NCBI GenBank assembly: GCA_020726505.1
Contig: JAHLEZ010000015.1
Coordinates: forward strand, 558,001 to 622,000
DNA length: 64,000 nucleotides
Reading direction: 5' to 3'
Source: Leptodontidium sp. MPI-SDFR-AT-0119
Lineage: Eukaryota; Ascomycota; Leotiomycetes; Helotiales; Leptodontidiaceae
The notes under the pieces were generated by a model. That model was not told the DNA's origin. It worked only from the letters and a program-made list of their open reading frames with translations, and did not search any database. The position numbers and the translations under genes were made by a program. Below, in pieces: positions 53,893-64,000 of the stretch. Positions within the stretch are counted from its first letter, which is position 1. Every line of letters begins with the position of its first letter.

Positions 53893-56153
53893 TTACCATT
53901 CGATTACCTGCGGGGCAGCAGTAGAGCTCCATGTTGACGTGCCACTCGCTTGGCTTGAAGTCATTGAGGGTAGTGCGACAAATGACTCAGTATGAGTAGA
54001 GTTCGCAGTTCCTGTGCTCGAGTAGTTCGCTGAAATCTTCAGGTCTCCATCTGCGAGATCTAGGCCGAGGAGAGTTCGACGGAACAGCTCAAGACTAGCT
54101 ACCGGTTGATAGTAAGGAACTTCGTGACCGGCCTTCGCGTTTAGGTGTCAGTAAAGCAAGCCGAAGAAACCCAAGGAGAAGTACAACTTACCTCGTAGAC
54201 ACGAGTGAAAGAAAAGTTTCCACGCTGTCGAACTTCGCCATACTCCGTTCCATCCACCATGAATGGTGCATATCCAGCAGCTGCGAATTCTGCTTTGTGG
54301 GTGTAATTGACACTGAGGGAAACAGCTTGGCCTCCAAACCTGTCCTCTCATCAGCATAATCACATACATAAAATACAAATTGGAAAAGCCATACCAATTG
54401 CAGATGTAATCCGCATCGCCGTAAATCAGCGACACTCTAACGCTATTGTTCAACAACATCTCGAGATCTTCGATGAAATTGGGATACACAAAGTCTCCAG
54501 TCTGTTGAAAAGCATAGTACACCTCATCATTCGATTGGCTGTAGTTGAGGTTGACTCCCAAAGCGTTACGCGTTGAGTCCAAATTAAGGTAATCGACATA
54601 GTAGCTTGGCGGTGTTGGATCGTCTGCTGGGTGTCGGATGTCGTAGACCCCTCTGCCAGAATAGTAATAGTACGGTCCTTCGACATTGTCTCTGCACATA
54701 TTTTCTGCTTCGGTGCAGATTGCTTGGTCGGAGAGAGTGGTGAGATTTGTGGCTCGGCACATAGTGATTTGATCTAGGCAGCCGAAAATCATATTGCTGG
54801 ATCTTGTCAGTAAGTTTCCGTCTTGGGCTTTGTTGGAATCTTACAGTGCAAACTTTTGGTAGTTGTAGACTGTCCTTGTCAGCTGAAAGTTCGGCATAGA
54901 AGAAGGCTACATGTATGGGCTGTGTATACTAGTATCATTGACTGCCTTGATCCCGTAGGTGTCTAGGTAATATTAGCAGTGGGAAGTAGAGAATCTTGCA
55001 TGACCATCATACTATTGACTGCAAACTCGGGATAACTTTAATGGATCAAATCAGTAAACCAGGACCATTTGGACATGGAGAAGGAAACCAACTATGGAGC
55101 TTGAGTGTATTCATCGATAATTCCATTGATGACTCCCAGAGTATTGAAATTGAGTTGAATACCCTGGCTCGATCCGTTGGCAATCATTTCGTTCTGTTCG
55201 TAAAAGTAGTTGAAGAAAGCTAGAACATCAGAATTGGTCGAAACTCCAATCGTTGGTTTCGGTCAGTCATACCTGGTCCATAATGTCCACCATAACTCTC
55301 CGTCCATAGGTTGAATTCTTTCGAAGTGATGTTGGAGTCTAACTGGGGAAGTCCACCCAAGAACCCTTGCAGGACGTGCCATGCAGCAGCGGCAGAAAGA
55401 TCTGTTGTATCGAGTGCGGATGCGTTGATGACCGGATAACGGCCTTGAACTCCGTTGATGGAACTGTTCTGGTAGGTGCCAGCTAGAATTCTGTTAGTTG
55501 GATATAGGTGCAAGATAGGCAGTCAAATTTACCCGGGTCGAGACTGCCCTCTCCTTCACTGCCATAAGAAAATCCGACGCCTAGTGGCTGTGAAAGGAAG
55601 AGCATATTCGATACTTCGGTCCACGAATATGGATTGACCTGGGTAGTGAGATTTGCTGTGATATTGCATGGGCCGAGTTCTTGAAAAGACAATGTAAGCA
55701 TCTCGAACTAAACCCCGGATTCAACACTTACCTTCAAACAGGCCAATCAAAGAATCTGATCCGGGGCCTCCATTCAACCAAAGGGTGATTGGCGCTTCCT
55801 TGGGATTATTCCTTGCTTCGAAGAACCAGAAGAACGTGTGTGAGTTTTCCTATCCATCCATCAGTCATCTTGATTTGACTTCTTATCATCCTGAAACCTA
55901 CGTCGAGGTCAATGTAGCCAGAGTAAGAATTGACACCGGGTGTGGTTTCGCAGACACCCTCCTTTCCCGGTTCTTTGTATCGTATGGTGACATTCTGTGG
56001 AGTGGTGATGGTCTTTAACCCTGTAGCATTCGCAGGAAGTTGTCTGGCGAACTTGTGATTGTCGAGTGATCTGGCTTGGAGATTCGGCTGAGTGTTTCGG
56101 ACACCATTGACGCCTGCAAGCAGGGCCAACGAGGCTCCTACATAGAGAATCAT
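53893..56153 (-). CDS. Secreted serine carboxypeptidase (S10), 574 aa
   Basis: Eleven exons: 56153-55902, 55849-55732, 55679-55533, 55482-55273, 55219-55093, 55035-55013, 54962-54930, 54869-54845, 54796-54395, 54339-54192, 54132-53893 (sum 1725 nt). Signal peptide [18 protein letters not shown]10 landmarks in order: [56 protein letters not shown], the nucleophile Ser in [12 protein letters not shown] (S235), the Asp in [15 protein letters not shown] (~439), and the His in [13 protein letters not shown] (H498). It removes C-terminal residues from peptides in the secretory route, vacuole or medium. Three successive exons are only 23, 33 and 25 nt. A C-terminal Ser/Thr-rich tail lacks a clear GPI signal. 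All catalytic residues are intact. Confidence 0.92.
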
Positions 56154-57591
56154 TGTGTGATTACAGCCAAAGGATGAAAATGAATGGATACAGAAAAATC
56201 CCAACCTTCTGTCTCTTGCAGCTTAAGGGCCAGATGTTGCAAGATCCTTTGAAAACTTTTAAGAGGCTCCACGGGGAGCTCTCATCTTTATAGCTTCGGT
56301 AGCTAATCGACTTACCATGCGGCGCTTACGAACAATATTTTCCCAAAGCTTCCATGAAGGAATCGTACGAGTCTAACCAGACGATCTCAAGGCAACAGTA
56401 GCAAGGGAGCTCGATTTCGAGAACGCTCCCATGTCGATCAAAATGACGAAATTCTCCTCTATCAGACAGGGTTCAGAGCGATCTACTCGAATCAAGCACT
56501 TCGATAAGGTCATGGAAGAGGAAATCCATGCAATGCGAACAGGCAGAATACGAAGAGCTTAGAGAGAATCTGGAAGGTCGGCAAAGTGGTGACAAGGTGC
56601 GATGTGGTCCCATGCCTCTCCGAGCCGAGCATAGTAACAAGCAACTTGGCGGTAAAGCTTGATTAACAAGGAGCCGCCGTGAACAGTACTGGAACTAGTT
56701 GAGTCAACATACTACTTCAAGTAGAACTAGCCAGTTGAACTCAAGAGGAAGATAGGTAGATGCGAGGACTTGTTGGTGGGGGGATATGCCCATGACCTTA
56801 GCTTGGCTGTTAAGGATAGGACCACCTCCAGGAATCTCATGCACAAAACTGTCAGCTACCCATATGTGTACTCCGGTACATCGCCGTCAGCTTCTGGCTA
56901 TCTCGTCCCGATATTCAAAGGCTGTCCACGTAACTGGCAGGGGAAAATGAATGACGATGAGGGGTACTGTAAGCGGGGTCTTTGACCTTCCTGGTGGGGT
57001 TAGAGCTGGTCACGGCAGATCCAGAACCACTCGACATCATCAGTTGGGTTTTTTTATTCGGAATGGTAGCAAACGACTATTGAAAGGCAGAGTTATCTTG
57101 CAAGTCCTTCCGAGAATCCAGAAGCAAACACCAAATAATCAAGGGAAGATTGCCCGGGTGTACATTCGGAAAAGACTTGGGGTTTGCTCAGGCACTTACC
57201 ATCATCTAATTCATGAGTAGATGAGCACCGCGTACATATCACAATTGCAATGCTGGGTCTTCGTTGTATTGGCCGAATCAAAAGGACTGCTGGCTTTTTG
57301 GTCTAGCTACATACGCTGCTAAGCAGCATTATCTGAAGTCATCGCTACCCTCAACGTTTTACTTCGTTGTTCATAAAAGTCCCTCCCATCCATCCATCCA
57401 TCCATCCCTCTCAACATGCCCGCTGCTTGTATGAGATATCCCTGCCCAGAAAATAAAGAGGACCCGTTGTCATCTGCCTCTATCTGCAAGACCGATGGAC
57501 AAAAAACATGCAAATATCGCCAGAAAAAGAACTTTCTAAGATGCTGCTAAGAAGTGTTCGCTATTGCCTCCAAAAGATGGCATTGCGCAGT
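56154..57591. other. Intergenic, 1.4 kb
   Basis: Promoter of the carboxypeptidase and 3' flank of Ran. A (CATC)n tract sits at about 57387-57408. No gene seen. Confidence 0.4.
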
Positions 57592-58540
<949 letters not shown>

Positions 58541-59211
58541 GGTTGTTGGTGTGTTTGTAAAGTTGGGAGGTGAGGTAAACAGTCGATCAAGATCTCTTCA
58601 GGCTGCGATAAAGTGGTTAGCGGGCGCAGAAATAGTGGCAGGAAGGTTCCACAAGGTGCTGCGCGGTGGAGGGTCAAATGTGAGTGCCAACCTTTTATTG
58701 CGGTGTTTTGTTTGTGGACGTGGTGGAGTATGATTTGATCTCTCAAGAAGTTGCGAGGATGTTTTGACGGATCAGAGAGGCGGCCTGTTCGAAAAAAGCT
58801 AACCTAAGCGATAACACGTGACCCTTCCATCATTTGGCGCCAGCCGCTTGCGGTTCCAAATTCGTTCTTGATGCTTGGTTCGCCACCTCCTGGGTGGTGA
58901 AAGTGCAATTGAATATCAAGTTTTTGAAGTCGTACCTACTTGTGTCAGGCGCGCCTCCGTGGTTTTTTCGTGGAACAGAATTACGAAATTTCACATCCAA
59001 TGATTTTTACGACTTCCACTACGCCAGGAAACTGCTCAAGTATTGAGAGAAAAAAACAATCTTGCAAATATCAACCACTTCCGATCCCATCCCTTCTTAG
59101 GGCCCTTTTCTAAACCGAACGCCTTCCATGGAACACCTGCGCTCTAAATTAATCTCAAATTTGGCTCGTTCCTGGTTCTGGTTCTGGCTCTGGCTCGACG
59201 GCCCGATCCGT
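58541..59211. other. Ran promoter region
   Basis: About 670 bp between the Ran start and the Nas2 stop; holds the Ran promoter. No gene seen. Confidence 0.4.
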
Positions 59212-60078
59212 TTATAGAGGAAGGATGTGGCACCCAAGAAGACCCCGTCCTCCCCAATTTCGACGAGGCGTGAGAGTCAGAGTCAGCTCTTGTTTCCTCG
59301 AGCTACCACTGACCGCCCTAGAGACTTTGACAAGAACCGCTTGCTGCGGAAGTTAGCCTGGGTCCTAAATGTGTATACCGGACATGGAGACATACCCCCT
59401 CGTTGCCCTGGACACATTCCGCAACTCTCTTCAGCTCATCGTGGTTTGTAATGTTGACGTATCCGAATACCCTAATCTGGTCACCAGCTTTCAGCCCCGC
59501 AGATTCTGCTGGGCTTGCTGCCACAACACTGTTGACTTTGGCGAAGGGAGGGCTTAGAACTTGTGGCTCCGAGGATGACGGGAACTCTGCCGTTGAACTG
59601 CTCCCGTTTGCCATGGGTTCGTCCTCTGGACCGTTCTCTGCCAGCCGCGCGAAGTGTTCGTGGATGTGTTTCTCGATGACGGCCATGAGGGCTTTGTGGT
59701 CGTTCTTGAGGTAGATGATGCGTGATCGTGTCGTCCGAACTAATAAACTGTCAGTAGCTACTAGTACTGAGAAGGTGGGAACATACTTTGCGCAACATCT
59801 AAGTCCGCTCGAGGGAATCCATCCGGAGTAAGCAGTCTTGTATTCATATCTACGCCATGCTACTACTGTCAGCACCATTCCCACCCACCAAAGATTGCAC
59901 ATACGGAGTCCAAAACTCCTCCCAAAGCTCTGATCTCCGCCTCCAGGTTGTCTTTCTTAGCTTGGAGCTGTGCCAAAGTCAAGCCGCTCGTATGCGTTCC
60001 ATTCCTCGCAGGGCCAGATGTAGGTCCAGAAGGAATTGTGGGTGCGTGTAGGTTCTCCATTCTGAGCGGCAATCCCAT
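59212..60078 (-). CDS. nas2: 26S proteasome assembly chaperone Nas2/PSMD9
   Basis: Four exons (60078-59905, 59859-59787, 59739-59396, 59343-59212) give 240 residues. The N-terminal helical domain (LTLAQLQAKKDNLEAEIRALGGVL, then DMNTRLLTPDGFPRADLDVAQIRTTRSRIIYLKNDH) is the Rpt5-binding part. A PDZ domain follows (~145-240) with AFKVN-like start PPFAKVNSVVAASPAESAGLKAGDQI and ends in the family-typical LTPRRNWGGRGLLGCHILPL. The last exon was found by extending past an apparent early stop: acceptor CCGCAG at 59344 brings the conserved C-terminus into frame. Acts in the cytosol/nucleus in base assembly of the proteasome. A downstream ATG at 60060 is an alternative start. Confidence 0.93.
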
Positions 60079-60740
60079 GTCTCGAGTTGGTGATGAAGGT
60101 CGCGGGCAGCTTGCTTGCGTTCAGCCTTGTTCCCAGGCTGCGAGGGGGACGCGCATTGATTTGGCGGGGTAGATATGATGATGACTAAGCGGCTGCTTCA
60201 CTCAATCAGTTCTTCCGCAGTGAACCCCGATCTCATCATGACTGTCAAGTTAGTTCAAGTGAACAATGGTGATATGAAGCTTATCTTCACGATTTTGTTC
60301 TTCCATTTGATTCTTGCTTAATGAGTAACCTGGATCTCACCCTTTTTTCTTCAGACTTGGTCAATCTTTGTCGTGATATTGATCCATTGAAGTTCCTTCA
60401 AGAGATCATGGATTCCAGAAGTATTGTGAGAAAATGACATCCTATGTCTATTGACAAGTTCATGATGTGATGATCTTAATGCTCCTGTGTTGTTGAAATA
60501 TTATTACGGAAGGGACGGCCAATGGTGCTGAACCAGCTCTTGCCTCCCTCAATACCCCCAGGAGCCCTACAAGTAATGCCACTTCCCAAGATATCCTCTC
60601 TTGCTTATGCTTCACAATCTTGGTCACTCTCATCCCATTCTTCTCTTGCATTGTTGGTCTTTCCCTATCAAAGATCAGACCTTTCTTGGACGTCTGGAGC
60701 AAATTTTGTATTTACATTTTTGGATCCTTGCTCCCACATC
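60079..60740. other. Divergent promoter region
   Basis: Between Nas2 (leftward) and the RhoGEF gene (rightward). The last ~200 bases are open in the RhoGEF frame from an ATG at 60522, but they are CT-rich and read like a leader. Confidence 0.4.
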
Positions 60741-63700
60741 ATGGACCTGCCAGATGCTGGCCTTAATGTTACAACCTCTACGGGACTGTCAACTCCAACA
60801 TGTTCCCGCCGAAACTCGACGCATATTCCTCGAAAGACCAGTTGGGGAACTCCTATTCCTCCACCTTCAAGCCAGAAAGCCACTGTTGGAAATGCATCTC
60901 AAGAAGACCTCTTCGATGAAGTCAACCTTCAATCCAAAAACGAGGAGTCTGGCGGCAGCGATAAAGGTGAGGGCTGGAATACGTTGGATAATATAGCTGC
61001 TTTAGGATTGTCGTTCCATTTCGATGGTACACAACCTCCTGAGCCAGTCAAGCTTCAGCGGTTCTCCTTGGAAGAGGCAGATCCTTTTGGTAATCGCTCC
61101 CTGCCGTTGGACGGAGACCGACCTTTCAATAAGTGGATGAGGAGCCTTCAGAGGCGGGCTACTGACAGACGCAAGACCGTTAGCTGCGATATGACAAGCT
61201 CGGCGCTGGAGCATGAGCTCTTCGACACTCCAAGTACACGAAGAAGATCTGCCCACAAGAAGTCTTCCTCGGGGTCTTCGTTTGGATTCGTTACGGCTGT
61301 GAAAAGTGCGAGTATCAGTCTTGCAAGCTTCAGCGTCGCTCCACATTCAAAAAGAACCGGCGTCTCCTCTCGCCATCAGAGAACAGACCGCAGCAGCAAA
61401 GCTTCGAATGTCGGTCGTCTTTCTGAAGATAGTTCCTACCTTGCTAGCGGTGCTGTCATAGATCAAGCTGTCACAAACCGCCTTCTGCAACGCCGCAGAG
61501 TGCTCGAGGAGATCATCACAACCGAAGAGAGCTATCTAGCTGATGTCAAGTTCCTTATGAATGTAAGTGAAGCTCCTCAAATTGGGGTCTTTGCTCAGTC
61601 TAATGGCTTCCAGGTCTATGTCACTCTTTTGGCATCCATTCCAAGTCTGTCTTTGAGCCTTCGAGCCTCTATCAATCGAAACCTCAACGATATTGTGGAA
61701 CTTCACGAGGAACTTCTGGGCGAACTTCATCGAGCAGTTCCTCATTCAGAATATACCCAGCCAAGCGCTGAAATGAAGATCTCTCCACCACGCCATGCAC
61801 ACCATCGTTGGCGAAGTCTCGATGCAGTTCCTGAGAATGTTGGTGGTACATCCTGGCTTCAGAAGATTCCTGGCATGACTGCGGAGCCAAAGGTTGCAGC
61901 CGATGTCGCAAAAGTATTCGGAAAGAAGGTAACATCGTAGTTTCCAAGACAGTACTCTTGCTCACAAAATACGAACAGATGAACCGATTCTTTGTCTACG
62001 AGGAGTATGGTGCCAAATATGAGCTGATGATCAAAGATGTCGCCAATGCCTACAGAACCATTCCACAATGGGAGACTTACCAGAGAGGGTTTGAGGCTCT
62101 AGCTTCGTCCCTAGCCTCGATCAACAGCCAGAACGACAATTCCAAGAAGGCTCTTACAATTGGGGATCTTTTGGTCAAGGTACGTTGAACTCTAGGCACT
62201 GTTAGTATGCCTTCTAAAGTTTTAACGCACAACAGCCAATCCAACGTGTATGCAAGTACCCTCTGCTATTCTCGGAACTTCTAAAACAAACTCCTGTCTG
62301 TGACTGCCCTGATTCTCACATGGAGATTGAAAACGTCCTCATTCGACTTCGAGAAGCAACGACAGAGATCAATCGTGCTACTGATGACCCAAGGATGAAA
62401 GCGACAATTGAAAAGTCCTGGCTTCTGCAAGACCGACTCATCTTTCCCGACATGGTAAGTAGTGATAATCAATGCACTTAGACTTTGCTTACCATTACTA
62501 GCCCGGAGCCCGGTCGAAGACATCCATTCGTACCCTCGGCCACATTCATCTCTGCGGTGTTCTTCACGTCTCATGGCAAACGTTGACCGGAGTTGATGGC
62601 CAGTACATGATATGCCTGCTCTACCGTGACTTTCTGCTTCTCGCATCAGCGTTGAAGAATGACCAGATCTATTCCGTCCAGGCTTGTATTGGGCTCACCG
62701 AAGTTCGGATTGAAGAGGTTGACAATGGCAGAGGTAGGTGTCTCCCTTCGGTATTTACTGGAAACCGTTCTGCGCCTTTAAATGTAGGCACCCCTCTGAC
62801 CAATTCCCAGGTTTACAATGTCACACTGCACCTTGTTCCTGGAAACTGGTTTTCGAGTCTGACCATCAACTATTTGAGATTACCATGAGTGCATGCTCTC
62901 CAAAGGAAGAACTCGAATGGAGAAGTCGACTGGCGGACCGGTCTGGCAGAGATAACCTTGACGCAGGAGAGCAAGCGTTATTTACATCATTATTAATGCC
63001 TGTTAAACCAATGGGGGCAGTATTTGGAAAGCCTGGTCAGTTACCAAACCACTTTCCCTTCTTCAAGTAGCTGACACTTCACAAGGCACTATTGCAAGAA
63101 GAATTTCGATACACAGAGCGACCACTGTAGGTTCCATGTCAGGACTTTGCCAAGTTATTATCAAGAACACGAACGCTTTCAAAGAAACGGCATCGAGCGC
63201 TTCAATAAATAGATCCCAGTCTCTCCTTACGACGAATCGCATTCCTGTTCTTGCGCCAGCACGGGCCGATCGTATCCGACTCGAAGCTCTTCTCGCAGAT
63301 GTATGGACGCGCGAAATTTTACCTTACCCAGGCATGACTAGTCGAGCACGCAGCGAGCATCTTGTCCGTGCTTCTGCCAGTTCTATGATGCGAAAACTAA
63401 GTGTTGCAAGTATCGCAAGCAACTTCACCAAACGCTCGGGTAGCATGGCTAGTCTCCATATGACTGCTGAGGACGACGAATCCGGCGAGCACGACGTTCC
63501 CAAGGTCACTCCATCTCGAGGCGAATGCCACAGCGAACCCAACCAGCTATCGGAGAGTGATGATCCCACACGTTCTCGCCTATCAGTCATTCAAGACGAG
63601 AAGGAGAATATGGCACAATCGGAAACCTTCGAGAATCTCTCTGGCATGGCTGTCAATGCTAATGGTAGTCCTGTAAATACACTGCACAGACTTGCCACGC

Positions 63701-64000
63701 TCAAAGTAAAGAGTTGGAGTCATGATGGACAGCGGATCATCACGCCTCCGCTCAGGACCTCCAGTGCGAATAGTGTTCCAATGAACAGGGTCACGCCGAC
63801 CCCGATGTCGACAATGACTGACTTGGTGATCGAGGAGAAAGGTGAGGATAAGGAGAATGTCCCACAAGTTCAGACGCAGCAGAGGATTGAGGTGTTGGGA
63901 AGTACAGGGAAGCAGGCGAAGAAGGAGAAAGAGAAAGACAAGGAGAGAGGACGAGGATTGGGTATGAGTAAGCGTGTTGGCGTTGCAGAGGGGATTAGGA
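60741..64000 (+). CDS. DH-PH Rho guanine nucleotide exchange factor (C-terminus off right edge)
   Basis: Exons 60741-61562, 61614-61928, 61979-62179, 62236-62454, 62502-62733, 62811-63035, 63086 to beyond 64000. The DH domain begins near residue 240 (LLQRRRVLEEIITTEESYLADVKFLMN|VYVTLLASIP) and continues through INRNLNDIVELHEELLGEL, FVYEEYGAKYELMIKDV and PIQRVCKYPLLFSELL, the conserved Dbl helix. A PH-like module follows (GHIHLCGVLHVSWQTL..., SWKLVFESDHQLFEITMSACSPKEELEWRSRL). The remainder is Ser-rich and basic. DH-PH proteins load GTP onto Rho/Cdc42-type GTPases at the cell cortex to direct polarity. I see no CH/PB1 (Cdc24) in this part, so it is a different GEF. I prefer the ATG at 60741 (MDLPDAGLNV); one at 60522 would add 73 CT-coded residues. 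The first intron (51 nt) lies inside the DH domain and reads through. Confidence 0.88.

Noticed and set aside
59318..59395. Early C-terminus of Nas2 as read straight through
   Set aside because: It replaces the conserved PDZ end; splicing at 59395/59344 restores LTPRRNWGG.
60522..60740. 73-codon N-terminal extension of the RhoGEF
   Set aside because: CT-rich and hydrophobic, reads like a leader; the start at 60741 is favoured though not proven.

Overview
This is a 64 kb piece of a filamentous ascomycete (Pezizomycotina) nuclear genome. The evidence is short (about 45-170 nt) GT-AG introns with CTAAC/CTGAC-type branch sites, CT-rich leaders upstream of start codons, families typical of moulds (Fungal_trans_2 regulators without a zinc cluster, CFEM-like surface proteins, a btgE-type GH17, a Net1/Dnt1-like nucleolar protein), and no operons. 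A leotiomycete fits, but the sequence alone does not fix the class. Most genes below were rebuilt by hand across introns; the summed exon lengths of complete genes are multiples of three.

Left part (1-27.8 kb): a Net1/Dnt1-like nucleolar protein running off the left edge; a two-TM membrane protein; a cysteine-rich cell-surface sensor-like protein with a probable GC-AG intron; a small AP-1-like bZIP divergent from a Fungal_trans_2 regulator; a CFEM-like single-pass surface protein; a tiny membrane ORF; a 1112-residue protein with two RRM-like folds; a gene-poor 5.4 kb stretch; and a BBE/GOOX-type FAD-linked oxidase.

Middle part (29-48 kb): a cell-wall GH17 enzyme (btgE/Scw11 type), a repeat-bearing 3.6 kb stretch without a convincing gene, a WD40 protein, then a complete DNA transposon (37941-41118). 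The transposon has perfect 65-bp terminal inverted repeats, TA at both edges, a Tc1/mariner-like DD34E transposase and a second, convergent 576-codon ORF of unknown function. A 268-bp MITE-like element with C9 ends lies 1.6 kb further on. Then come a C-terminally anchored membrane protein and an APH-family kinase-like gene.

Right part (48-64 kb): an orphan His-rich single-exon gene, a Yox1-type homeobox regulator, an 11-exon S10 serine carboxypeptidase, Ran GTPase, the proteasome chaperone Nas2/PSMD9, and a DH-PH Rho guanine nucleotide exchange factor running off the right edge.

The genes form an ordinary mosaic of housekeeping, cell-wall/surface and regulatory functions; no secondary-metabolite cluster is visible. 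The most unusual item is the intact two-gene transposon, whose companion protein and duplicated subterminal promoter-like blocks are not explained by the classical one-gene Tc1/mariner plan.
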